From NCBI GenBank assembly GCA_916700875.1, contig CAKAKS010000067.1, forward strand, positions 5,646,909-5,710,908: a stretch of DNA of 64,000 nucleotides, in the 5' to 3' direction. A program made the translations under genes and the position numbers. Below the pieces are notes generated by a model. It saw only the letters and a list, made by a program, of their open reading frames with translations. It ran no database searches and was not told the origin of the DNA. Shown here piece after piece: positions 12,458 through 26,600 of this stretch. Position 1 is the stretch's first letter. Each line of letters opens with the position of its first letter. The DNA is from Sebastes aleutianus (lineage: Eukaryota > Chordata > Actinopteri > Perciformes > Sebastidae).

Positions 12458-15400
12458 CTACGCAAAGACACAACAAGAAATAAATCAGATGGAGTGAATC
12501 CAAATCAGTTAGCAAAGTGTGAAGCAGCTCTCCAGTATTAGCAGGATAGGGAAGTGTGTGGTTGGAAGTGCTTATAGTGTATTTTGAGAGTGGGCTGTGA
12601 GGATGGTTACTAATCAGGTGGTCCATCCTTCCAGCAAAGATACCTCCACAACTGCTCTCCAAATTGATATTGATATGAGTACTAATGTTTTTGGTGGTCT
12701 CCTGATTGCTCCATTAGTGCCTCCATCAAGCCAAAACATATACTGTTAAGGTGTCAAAAATGTACTTTAATTTTGGACACTCCATGAGCTTTCCCTTAGT
12801 GCTAACATTGGGTGAAAATGTCAAAGTTGAACACACAGTATAGAAAACATAGTGAAGAAATTTCCATGAAATTTGTGGAGTGTTAAAGGACCTGATTGAG
12901 GAGTTGCCTCCACAACTACAGTATTAGGCAAATAACAGGCACATTGACAAGACATTTACTAAACACTGTCATGCTCCAAGAGGAACAATTTCTAGCAGCA
13001 AGGCAATATGAAATTGTCAATGTTTTGTTGAGCCTCATCTTATATTTTGTTCTATTGCGGCCTGTAATGCCAGGAGCTGAAATAACTATGTGTAATATTA
13101 AAGGGGGTCAGTCGTAGTAGGAATTATGTCAGTATTGAACAAACATTACCGCAAGTCATGATTTACGTCCAGTGCCAACGTTTAGCGAGTGTGTCCTTTA
13201 TGTCGCGAGGCAGACAGTAGAGGCCTTTACACACCAGGGGCGCTTTTTTCGTGCGATTAATTCAAACGTCGATATATTTTCTTTTTAGCTTTTGCACAGC
13301 ATATATTCCAAGTTGTACGCTATAGTGTACAACAGCACAGAGGCTCCGTAGTCCAAACCAAGAGGGCAAACTTTATTACTGCTTTCAAACTTGTCAGAGG
13401 CAGCGCAGACCAGATCCACTCCTTCTGTTCTTGCCTTTCACAATAAAAGCACTTAACTGCGTAGCTGTTTACCAGACGGAAATTCACTCAGAGCATTTCA
13501 CTAAAAGGAAACTCAATAAAATAACTTGCAGTAGTTTAGCTCAGACAGACTGCCAGATGCTGCCCTGAGTCAGCAGGATCCTGATAGTTCAGCCTGTTCG
13601 CACAAAAAGGCGCATGAATGCCACGATAATGCTCAAGGCGTTTAGCATGCAATGAGTACGCCTTTCTTGATTTCCATGTGTCATTTGTACGCCATGTATC
13701 CTGTACTGACTGCAATGTAAACGCGAGACTGTTGCTGACCGGCGTTTTGTAAATTACGTTAGTGACGTTTGTTGTCATGTGTTTTTTGTTGACTTCTGTG
13801 ACGTGTTTTCCATAGCTGTTTCCGTATGTGTTTTACTTAGTTTACTTACTTATTTTAAGCCCAACCATGACATGTTCCCTTTCCCTAAATAAGTGTTTTT
13901 TCTTGCCTAAACCTAACTGTGGACGTTTGTGTGGCGTACAAATGAAACGTGAAAAGGCAAAAATTTGTACTCATGTCACGCGAAATGTCTGTGTAATGTA
14001 GTGGTATCGATACGCCTTCCTGTGAGACCGGGTTGGGTAAGTGGTCCTCTGCCTGCTCAAATCTATTTTAATCCTTGTTTTGGTGTTCTAACTGTCGCAA
14101 ATTCGCATCGCTGCTGGTATGAATAGTTTTAATAGCTTAATATTCATAGGCGAGTACACGCTCCCGGTGTGTAAAAGCCTTTGGGGTGTGGAAGTTGGGG
14201 TGGCGGATAGACGTGTTTGTGTCCCGTCACAGACCTGCAATTAACATTCACCTCTTTTATTAACCATGTAGTAGTAACCATGATCTTTCCCTCACCATAC
14301 TGTAGATGCCATGCACAGATATTGTAGAAAATTATGTTATGTTAAGTTTAAAAACATTGGCACTAGAAAAGTTGTAAAAAACTGAACGTAAACCAGGGTT
14401 CTGCAGAATCGTCCAATATCGGCGCTTTTGTCTGGTGAGCGCTGTTATAACGAACCCACTGATTATCATCTGACTTTGGTTAAGTTTCGTTCCCATCAGC
14501 TCTATGGAGATTTTGATCCTCTCTTAGTTCATTGGCATAACCTCAAATACATTGCAATGTTGCAGTGTCTGCCAGATGTTTTAACAGGCTTTTGCCAGAA
14601 CAACTTTAGATGTCAATTCCTTTTACAGCTTAGAATTAATAAATAAAATGCAGTAAAACACCGTTTGCGTAATTGTTTTAAATGGGTTTTTGTATTTCCT
14701 TTTTATGTACAGAATATATATATAAAAGCCATAGATTCTGGCATTATAAAATCTATTTCAAAATCGTAAAAAAGAAAAAAATGAATTGATTTTTTTCCCA
14801 CCCCTATTCCTTACCCACAAATAAAATACCCAGCATGTGCCCCCAAGGCAAAATCACTTCAAACAGCCAGGAAAACGAACAGTTAATGGAGCTTCAAACT
14901 GTCTGCATCTTGTTTGTTACAGCACCCCAGTAACCCTGGATTACACAGTACTAACTTTTAATAAGGGCACTGATATGGTGATATTTCAAAGCTGTTTGGA
15001 AGCCCATTCAAGTTGAATACTGAAATATAAAAGGTGATAAATTTCCTTCCCAGCTCGGTCGACAGCTGATTGAACCTAACGCGAGTCTTCATGTCTTCAA
15101 AATAAAATAATTACAGAATAATAAAAAACCCCAAACAGACTTTTTCCTTCAGGTCTACATCACACTGAATGGAGCTGAGCGTCCTCACCTTGTCCGTCCC
15201 TCCTTGACGTTGAACCAGGAGAAGATGTAGATTATGCCCACCACCATGTCAAACACAATCTCCTCCCACTTGCTGATGCAGAAGTCTGTCTCACAGTGGA
15301 CAATCCAGAAGGTCATGATGCACCAGTGCAGGACAATGAAGATGCCAAAGTAAAGCTGGAACACGGAGGCGAACAGGGCGAAGGTGATGACCCTCGCGGC

Positions 15401-17268
15401 GATGGTGAAGAAGTGCCAGCAGAACTGGATGATGACGGCCAGGTAGCTGATGGGCTTCTTGTCATCCCGAGACTCTCGCAGGGCCTTCTGGTAGGAGGCC
15501 AGGGCCCAGGCCAGAGAGACGAGGGAGGCTGCAGCTGTCATACCTGCAGCAGTCAGACACACAGAGACACGGCGGGTTGGAACCTCAGTACCGCGTCATG
15601 GGAACGGTACAGAAATACAGACATTTTGGAAAATATGTTAATTTGCCATCAGACCTAGAGACAGATGAGAAGATGAACAGGTTTCATCTCAGTGTGTCTA
15701 TTACACCGACCCAGTGTGTTTACCTTAGCTTAGCACAAACACTGCAAGCAGGAGGAAACCGTTAGCCTCGAACATTGTCTGAACATTATTTTTTAGATCA
15801 GATTAGATTCAACTTTATTGTCACTGCACAGAGTACAGGTACTGAGACAACAAAATGCAGTTTAGCATCTAACCAGAAGTGCAAAAAGCAGTACATTGCA
15901 GAGTAATATACAGAATAATACACAGAATAAAATGTAGAATAAACAGACTAGAGTTGTTCCGATACCGATACCAGTATCAGAGATGTGTTCGATACTGCCC
16001 AAAATTCGGGATTGGGTGTTGGCGAGTACTCCAGTCTATGCACCAATCCGATCCAGACTTCAGCCATAGACTGTTAGAAGTGGACGTAGTCACAGTGACA
16101 TCACCCATTGGTTTGTTGACTGCCGTTTTGAAGCCTTACGTTCGGCATTTTGCCCGTCGCTATCTTGTTTTCTTGCAACCAGAAGTGACATGAAAGGGTG
16201 GAGCTTCAGTACAACTGAACCACAATTTACTAAATGAACATCATGCTGTATTGAAGAAGACTTGAAACTAGCGATTGAGACCATAAAACTCATGTTTACA
16301 ATGTTTACTGAGGTAATAAATCAAGTGAGAAGTAGGCTCATTTTCTCATAGACTTCTATACAAGCAGACTCCCTTCAGAGGAGTCGCCCCCTGCTGGCTG
16401 TTAGAAAGAATGCAAGTTTAGCACCTTTCAGAAGGGGGAGGAGCGCAGACAGTCTGTGGCCGGGTGAGAGGTGTCCCTGACGATTCCTACACACAAGGGC
16501 TTTAACAATGCAATGTATCCTCATACAGTGGGTCCTATGATATCTTAGGAAACGTTATTTTTCATGTGTTCTCTTGCAAATGTCCAGCAACACGAGCGAT
16601 CAGTGTGCCTGTGCAAACCCCTGCAGTATTTAGGCAACAAAACTACTTGGTTAGGTTTAGGAAAAGATCGTGGTTTGGGTTAAAATAAGTACGTTATTTG
16701 AAATTTTTACAGAAAATGTAATCACCAGTACACTTAGTCCAGTAAGGCATCAGCATCCACCTGTCCACACTGCGACAGAAAAACGTTTAATGGCCACCGG
16801 CACAGCTTGTTAGTGTGTCTCTCGTCAGCATCTTGTTGCAGATGCTGAAGCCTCTGAGCAGGAAGTAGAGCCGGCCCGTGTTCCCAGCCCACTCTAAGCC
16901 TGTCGTCCAGGTGCACTCCGAGGTATTTTAGGAATGAATCACCACCTCACCATCCTCCCCCTGGATGGATACAGTGGTCAGAGGAGGCTTTTGTTTTGGC
17001 TGGTTCTCATTACTTCAAAAGGACTGTTTGAAGGTTAAGACTTAGCTTTAAAGTTCAGGTGAAAATTAAGTTTAGGTCAGGTTAAAAGAAAGGCGGACTA
17101 CATCCCCAGGGTGTAGCTCATTTTGCACGGGCAGAGGTAAAATATAAAACTTCTCTAAGTATAGAACATCCTTATAAAAACCCTAAAGCGAGATACTGAA
17201 AGGATGCTGGTTAGGCTCTAAGAGGTTGAGGGCTAGGGAATGCATTACATCAATGAAGGTCCTCACAG

Positions 17269-17301
<33 letters not shown>

Positions 17302-18434
17302 TGTGTGTGAGTGTGTTACCTTGCACAGCCTGGAGCTTGTGTGTCTGTATAATGATGCACAGCTGCAGCACCAGTTGCGGAGCGCTCTCCAGAAAGGTGG
17401 CCAGTAGATGCAGCATGCTCACATCTGCAAACTCGTAGACCATCCTCCAGTAGTAACGCCAGCGCTCCGTCTCAGCGCTCTGACGGCTCCGAACGCCCAG
17501 GTAGATGGTGTGAAAATACCTGGAGGAAAATGGATGATAAATATCATGCTTCAACATCAACCGGACAGAATAAAACATCACATTAACAGTACATCAAGAA
17601 GGAGAAATGCACAATGCACATCCTCAGACCAGCTGAGAGGTATGCATTACATACGGGCTTGCAGCTGGGCGCTTTTTTACAGTTTACCTGTCTCATGCAG
17701 CACTGTCAGGATATAGTGACCGTTAGGGTAGATTGCTAGGTACTCCGTGGGCTGGGATGGTCAACTTGCTGGAGGAGGTTCTGTGGCACAACAGCCCCAT
17801 AGGACATCATATCCAGCAGCAACTCAACCTAATTTAACATAACCTTATCATACCTATTTAAGCTAACAGCTGGAGGAAACAGCAAAAGCAGATTTCAAAC
17901 TCACAAAATCAGAATACTCCTCAAATTTGTTCAGTGCTTACAAGTCTCTCAAATTCTTCTTTTTCAGATGGAGCGTGGCTTGAATTTGATTTGTGTCTAT
18001 AACACATTTTAAAAGTGGGTTAAGTACCTTTACAGGGCGGGAAAATATCAGCTTTCTTTGTGGAGACACAAAGACCCCGTGCTATACGGTCTAAACAACA
18101 GTTTCATTAGAAACGACTGGATTGCAACATGGACATACACATACTGCAGCTCCCGGCAATACAACTCCAACTGTACATCTCCAGACCCGAGGCAAGAGCT
18201 CAGTTAATGAAGTGAATTCATTATTACTTTTCAGTCTGTCAGTGGCCTATATTTGAATGTGTCTCTCTCATTCATGTCCGTTCTCTCTCTCTCTCCCTGT
18301 CTCTGAAATATCACCAACACATGGCAGTCATTTAGCAGCAGGCTAATAGGCCGTGAAATGAAGTTCCACTATCAATAAAGGATTTAAAAACTAAATCTGG
18401 AGCCTGTACACGGACAGATGGACATTTGTCACTA

Positions 18435-18475
<41 letters not shown>

Positions 18476-20600
18476 ATGGTTGGTGCTAGCCTTTCTAAGT
18501 CTACAGATACAGATGAGACTTGTTAACCTGCCACTCAGGCTACATTCACACTGTAAGTGAAGGTGTTCTGATACTGAAAGGTCAGGTCATTCAATCTTAT
18601 AATCAGTCTTCAAGCGAGGCCACCGTCTCCGCCATCAGTACTGCCAGCATCACCATGGCATCGCTACTTTCATGTACATATTTCTTGCCAATACGAGCAA
18701 ATGTGGTTATTCAGACGATGTGCATTTTATCACACAGTTGTCGTTATTTTGTTTTATCATGGATACCAGATGATTCCAGACTGGATTGTATCTGCATGAT
18801 GGGATATTCTCTGGCTGGTAGAAGCTTGAGTAAGTACCAGGACTCCACTGATGAACTATTTGAGTGACAATTTCACATGTTCCTCAGAAAAAGAACAGTG
18901 GCCACATGTCATACCAAGCAACTCACTGATTTAGGTCTTTTTATTTCATAACCTGCGGGCCAAGCCCTGTCTCCTAAACATTCCCATTCATCTAAACTGC
19001 TTTCTCGATTACCGGCAGGGGAACGTATTTTGTCACAGATTACGTTTGTCTTTGATTTATCACAAAGACGTTTGTAATGAAAGTGACGTAGTATGTGGAG
19101 CGACCATTGATGAAAGTTACATGGTATAATAATTAGGGCTATCAAAGTTATTGTGATAATAACATATTCACGCAAATTTATTTTAACGCAGCTACTTTCT
19201 TTAAAGCATTAATGCAGCTTGTGATTTTTAGGTTGTAGCAGTTAGTTTAAAGTTGGAGTGAAGATAGTAAACCAGTAGACCCCATACACATCGAAATAAC
19301 TGCACTATACTACACCGACAGGGCAATATCAGTACTACTCAGGTGTTACTTCAATTCATAACGTGCAATACTTTGAGATGAAATTTCATTCTAATCACAG
19401 TGCAATATCAATTTTCCACTTGTGAAATTGTGTTAATAGTCTTTTTATTGTCAATACTGTATATATTGTTCCTATTTTTAATATTTCCTTCTATTTAAAT
19501 TCATATTTTATATGTCTGTCTACTTTTGTTTTGCTTTTTTTACTGTGTTGAATCTTGCTTTTTGTTTTTACTGTTGCTTCTTGTTTTCTGCACTATCCCC
19601 TTTGCTGCTGTACACTGAAAATGTCCCCACTGTGGGACTAATAAAGGAATATCTTATCTTAAGATACTGGTATCATATGAAACTAACCTAAGGAATCCAT
19701 TGGTACCAACCATGTCATATATACAGTACATACATTTGCATAAAGCAGCATATTTGTCCACTCCCATGTTGTTAAGCGTATTAAATACTTGACAAATCTC
19801 CCTTTAAGATACATTTTTGGGGCGGCTGTGGCTCAGAGGGTAGAGCAGGTCCTCCGGTCACATGTACTACTACTAATACTCAACCCCAAATTGTCATCGG
19901 TGTCTGAATGAGTATTTAGATCAGATCCTGATGGGCAGGTTGGCAGCCTCTGTCATCAGTGTATGAATGCGTGAATGCTGACATGTAGTGTAAAGCGCTT
20001 TGAGTGGTCAAAAGACTAGAAAGGAGCTATATAAATGCAAGTCCATTTACCATTTAAACCTAACTGCGGACGCTTGTGTGGTGTACAAATGACACGCGAA
20101 AAGCGGATAAAAAAAGGCTAAAATGCGCACTTGTGACATGCGGAAGGTCCGAGTAATGTTGTGGTATTTATTAATAGCTAAATATTAATAAACTACTAAC
20201 TAGCCTGCTGTGCATTACATTATTGTTATGCTTGTATAGTAGTATTCACCATAGTTCAGACCGTCTGACAGGCTTGGGACTCTCTGGGCAAAGTTTAAGG
20301 AAGTGGCTGTGTGCTGCGCTTCATCAAACGCGAGACATGATCTGTCCCTTATTTTCATGCACAGAACTGAAAGTAGCCTATAAAGGATGGTGTCGTCCTC
20401 ATAAAGACAACAGTGGTTATATTTTAATTTTTTGATCATAATTATTGCTAGGGACTAATTCAGTAGTCACTAACGTCTCTACCAGATTCTAGGACCTTGC
20501 TACTAGGGCTGTGCTGAATACCAGTTTTTGGGCTTTGAAGCTTCGGTGAGAAATATTCGAAGGTATTCGAAGCTTCGAGGAGCAGCGCAACATGTTCTCC

Positions 20601-20637
<37 letters not shown>

Positions 20638-23600
20638 CCATCATCCCTCGTTTCAGTGCCAAGGACAGAGCCGCTGCCACAGTACGTTACATACACACAC
20701 ACCTCTACACATAACAAACAGCGATATCCGTCTGAGAATAACTAATAACAATTAATGTTTAATATGAGTAATAATTAATGTTGTGGGATTATTCCTTATT
20801 TCATGGGCTATTTTCGGGATATATACATAATTATTACATACTGTACCTATATATAAAATATATATATATGTATATAAAAAAAATAATTACAAAACGAAGC
20901 ATTGGAATAGTGATTTGGAGGTAGAATACCATGGCAACGGTCAAAGCTGCAAAGCATTCGGTTCAGCCCTTCTTGCTACCATGCCATCTTACTATTGAAT
21001 AAATACAATATAAGCCACTTTCACCGCTGAGTGTTAACTTCCCAGTACACATTTAGTTCTGTGTTGTTGTTTATTTCAGAGCTTTCCTGCTTCCTGTCGC
21101 TTTTTTTGCGACTGTAACGTGTAGCTATCCACCAAACTACATAGCTGCTTTATAGAGGCTGTTTATTAGCAGTGTGAGCATAAAGATGTGTAACGACACG
21201 GAGCTCCACCTGCTTAACCTGCAGAGAGGAAACAAAGAGAGAGAGAGTCTCGTTACAGTACAGTCTGCTGCTCTCTCCATCCCCCCCACTGTCTTCCTGT
21301 TCCTCTGGAAGAACACTGTGAATAATGCAAGAGGCACATAGGCCTTTCACGCACGCACGCACGCACACTATGCATTCCATAGCGGTCTAGTGTCGGTTTA
21401 TGTTTAGTTTTTGTAATGATTCTGTACTGAGGTGGATCACACAGATACTGATATTGAAAAGATGCAGCTTTTTATATTGTAAACTAATTTTTTTTAAACT
21501 TTCTAAATAAAAAGGGTGTTCAGTTCTCTTCTTAAAGGAAAAATTAAAAGTGTAAATGACAGTGGCATAAAGGGGACATAAAACCAATGATCTGATGATC
21601 TTTATGAATTAAGAAGCCATAGTCCAACAATGGCACGTTTCAATCAAATTGAGTCGTGGATTAGGAGAATCGTTACACCCCTATTTGCCTCGCGGACCGT
21701 CTGCTCTCTGGCTGGATACCTGCGCTGCGTGCATATTGATGTCATGACGGGAAAAGGAGAGTAAATTTCTCTGGATAAAAAAATAATGTGCACGGAGAAA
21801 GCAAGTGGATTGATAATGCCTGGTCACATAATGCCCCCAAAGTGAAAATTTACCGATCCTCAACTGGCTCTGTGGCACACATGCAGACCGGCGCCTGTCT
21901 CCCTCCACACTACCGAGTGAGTCAGGGGCTCCTCGCTCTCTCTGTTCAGCCTGCACACTCGCGCTGTAGAGTCGGCTAAAAACGGCAACGCCTCACCCTT
22001 TTATTACTTTGTATTCATGTAATAAAAATACAAATGTCAATCAGATGGTAATCTGCATGGGAAATGATGCACAACAATAACAAAATAGTTATAATAATCA
22101 GCCGATTATAGTGATCAATTTGACCCGGACAGACATGATCACTATAAGAGGTTTCCACTGTAATTCGCATGTCAACGTTATGAATGAAGCTTTGAATCTT
22201 CATAATAAATAATAAATCTGAATACATGATTGGGAAAACAAGCCAAATATCATCTTGACATTGGCAAAGGCAGCAGCTATTGGTGACCGGTCATCTGTCT
22301 GCACAACTCTACCAGGTACCAGGTACTGTCCACAACTTTTCCTAATGGAAAACTAAAAAAGAGTGAGTCAAGTTGAGCGGAGCCGTGCCGTACCGTGCCA
22401 TGCAGCATAACTGTGTCTGTCTGCTGTTTGGTGCTGAGCAGGTAGAGTACGGCAACAGTGACAGGTAGGCTGCTTACTGGGGGTGGGGGTTGATAACTAA
22501 ACGTTCAAACAATAAGCTAAAAGAGGCTCAACAGCTCGGGTTGCAGAGTCATTTTACTCCAAAAACATTATGAATTCATACAGGTTAAATTTGAAATGAG
22601 GAACTACTGTATCTGAACAGTGTTGCCCCAACAAAACATGAATTTACGCCACTAGTACATGCTGTGATATGCATGGATGGCTGTAGATCTGACTTTATTG
22701 GCTTCATCAACTTGTGAAAAGCTGATTAATACTTAGGTTAAAAGCAGAGGATTGTCAGATTGTGCACAGAGCCGGCAGAACGGTTGCTGACTGCTCGACC
22801 TTCACGTCTCTGAGAGGACAGTCCACCGGGGACCGACTGGATCAGAATAAAGCTCTGCAGGTCCATTAAGGTCTCATTAAGATGCTGCACGTCAGCTAAT
22901 GAAAAGTATGATGAGCACCAGAGTTCATTATAAAGACTTTAATGTATCGTTGATTGGCACATATTTTTAATATGTGGTTGAGAGTGATCAATAGTCCATT
23001 ACTGTTTATCTTTAAATACTGACTAACTTTTGATAATATATAAACTATTATAATATAAACTGAAGACCTCTGTGGTTAGAAATACCAAAAATGATCCAGT
23101 TTAACTTAAAGTCATAATTCCCATCCAAAAAAGTGCAATATCTGCAAATCACTGTCCCCTCTTGGAGCTGCTAAAACGTCTTCTTTCCAATGATTACATT
23201 TCATTTTCCAAATCAAATGAACCAAAGTGTTATTTATTTATTTACAAATACATTGTAAATAAGTTACTCAAAAGAGCTCTGCCTAACATGGACAAATATT
23301 AAATATGACTGACAGAGTAACCCTGATACCCCCCTGATAATTCAATTCAATTGATCTTTATATAGCGTCAAATCATAACAGAAGTTATCCCGAGATGCGT
23401 TTTTATATAGAGCCGGTCTAGACTGTACTCCATAACTCACTCTGATAGTGTGTGTTACTTTAAATTAGGACCCATGGGACATTTTATCCATCTATATTCT
23501 ATATTAAATATTTTAACTGCGAAGGCTGCAATTGGGTGCTTTTGACTGGGATCCCCCAGAACCCCACTACATTAGTCTTTTCAAAAAACACTTGAAACAG

Positions 23601-26600
23601 AAACCAAAAGCAATGATATGAAGCCACTAGGAACAAACTGATTGACAAAGTCATGACAAATTGAATAGAATAGAAAAGAATAAAGCACATGTGAGATATG
23701 ACAAAAAGTAGACCTCGGTTGGTAGACCTGAGGGTTAAAGTAGCTGTTGCCACATTGATAATAACGGAGCTGCAAATGTGCTTTTAAATGCTGTAAAACA
23801 CTAAAGAAATGGCTGTAAAACAACGAAGAAAGAACTGAGGAGGGATGAGAGGTAACATTTACATTTTATCTTAACAAAAATGACTCAACTTGCCAGTAAA
23901 ACTGACCTTGGCATTGAATCTCGTGTTGTGTTGAGTGAACAGAAACAGGAAATCTAGTCTAAGAATAATCATATTCAAAAACATCAGAGAATGTTGGGTA
24001 TCATGGACATGCAAGCAAAATATCAAACCTCCAGCGACTGGCTGAGCAGCTTTCATCAACCATGATAAAGATGACTGTTTTCAGCTGCATGTAGAGTCGT
24101 TCCGATACAGATACCAGTACCGCAAATGCGGAAATACTGCCCAAAATTCGGTATTGGGTATTGGCGAGTATGTCAGTCTATGCACCGATCCGATACCATC
24201 ATTTATTAAGCCAGAAAAAAAATCAACTTGTTTAACCAGAAGTCAATTCTTCTTCGCTGCTCCAAAACAGTAGCCTTCACTGTGCTGTTGCCCTGCGGAT
24301 GTGTCATGGCTGCCACTGGCAGCTACTGTTTTAGGGCAGCGAAGAAGAACTGACTGCAGGTAGTTTGTCACGTGACGACAGCAAACTACAACAGTGCGGT
24401 GCTAGTAGAGAGTGTAATGGTAATGGTAGTCTGAGCAAGAATGTCAGCCACTTGGCGATATTTCACTGTGGAAAATCCAAGAAGTAAAACGGCGATATGT
24501 TCAGTAATTTACAGTAGTTGTCCGTCATCTCAACAAAGAAATACACAGGATCCTTTCTAATTTGCCTATAAGCAAGTCCACAGCACTGAGGATGCAGTTG
24601 TCACTCTTGTGCATCTTCTCTCCAAACACCTTGACAGACCAAAAAGATTTGCCAGAGCTCTTTTCTTGGATTTCTCCTCAGCTTTTAACACAATCCAGCC
24701 TGATGTGTTTCTGTCCAAAATGATTCAGTTACAGTTCAACCCAAACCTCATTCACTGGTACAACTCATTTCTTACAAACAGAATACAGCGAGTAAAAGTA
24801 AATGACACACTCTCTTCCTCCATCAGGACTAATGTTGGAGCACCTCAAGGCTGCATTAGTTCACCTGTGTTATTTACTTTGTACACTGCTGATTGCACCA
24901 CCAGTGTGCCCAACCAAAGTACTCCGATGATTCCACCTTCATTTCTCTGCAGACTGACGGGGATGATCTCAGTTAGCACCAGTGTAATGTTGACTGGCTA
25001 ATTGAATGGTGTGACAAAAACGCTCTATTCATTAACACTAGTAAGACAGAAGAAATTATTTTTGGCCTTCCTCCTGACTGTCAGCTGCCTCCAGTTTACA
25101 ATGCATAATGTAGAAATGAAACAGGTCTTTTCATACAAATACCTGGGAGTTATGATAGACTCCACCCTTTCATGGATCCCCCTCACATTGAATTTCCTTG
25201 TAAGAATATACAGCAGCACATTTACTTTCTACGCAGACTCAGATCTTTTGGAGCCAGAAGCCAAATTATTTAAAACTAAACTTTATAGCCAGATCAAAAT
25301 TTGTGCAAAGATCATTGGCCGACCTGTGACCCCCTCCTTTCAAGCAGCTCACAACAAGAGCATGCTCAGACTTGCTAACAGCATCTCTTCTGATCCCTTG
25401 CATGGTTTAAATGGGGAATATCAACTTCTGCCCTCCAAGAGGCGATTTAGAGTCCCTATATTTAATCGCATCAGGCTAAAGAATGCTTTTGTTCATCAGT
25501 CCATCTTGTCACTAAATAATAATTAATGTGCTGCTAAGGACAAGGCAGATGGTAATTTTTTTAATGTGTTATGAATGGTTAATTGTGATGTGTTTTGGTT
25601 TTTGTCTTGTATGTACAACTGATGTGTCTTTTTCTGTTTGTTCATGGTAACAGTATGTCTATTGGATGTGTACTTTTTCTCACATTGAGCTGCCTAGGGA
25701 TGCAAAATTAATTTCAGTGCAAACTGACAACAAAGTTGTATCGTATCGTAATTTAAATAATAAGTAAAGTAATACGTAAATAGGCTGTCCACTGAGGAGA
25801 TAGCTAAGAGAATACAGAATTGATATTTATTCCTTGCTTCATTTATTTATGTTCGTTGTAACTGACTAACTGAATAATAAAAGAAAGTTCTACTGCATTT
25901 ATTCTCTGTATGGATTTGTTCATGTTTTACATTAAAGGGGTTTAACATGAGCCAGGCCATATAACAACAATCATATCACATCCATACATGGTCAATAGTA
26001 AACAACTGTTAAATAATAATAATAATATTTGCTATGTCATTTTTTTATCACGCTGGTATCAGGTTGGTACTCGGTAATCGGTCGATACCGCAAGTTCACG
26101 TATCGGAATTGGTATCGGGAAGGAAAAACATGGTATGGGAACATCTCTAGTTACATGTGCTCTCTGTGGTCTCACTGGATTCAGTATGATGTGGGGATGC
26201 TGTTTGACTCCTTGTTTTATTTCAAAATAACTCTGGAAAGATGAAAAAAAAACTGTGTCTCTGTATCTTGGACAGAGGGCTCTCTCTCTCCTCTTTCTGT
26301 CCAATTTCTAATATTTCCAATGTTTTCTAATATTTTTGCTGACAGAGTTTGTCCTTAACACAGAATTATAGGCATGAAGTGAGAGAAATGTGCCTTGTGT
26401 TTGGGCCCCCGCACATGGGATCACATAAGGTATTTGAGATATGCAGAATGCAAAATCCAGAGGAAAACTTTGTCTGATGTCATGGGGAATTGGACCCAAG
26501 GTTTACATTTGAAATACAATTCAACTGTAAACCTTTTTAATGCAGCAACAAATTGGTTGAAAGTTAAACAGGAATTAAAATGACAGTTTATGATGTATAT

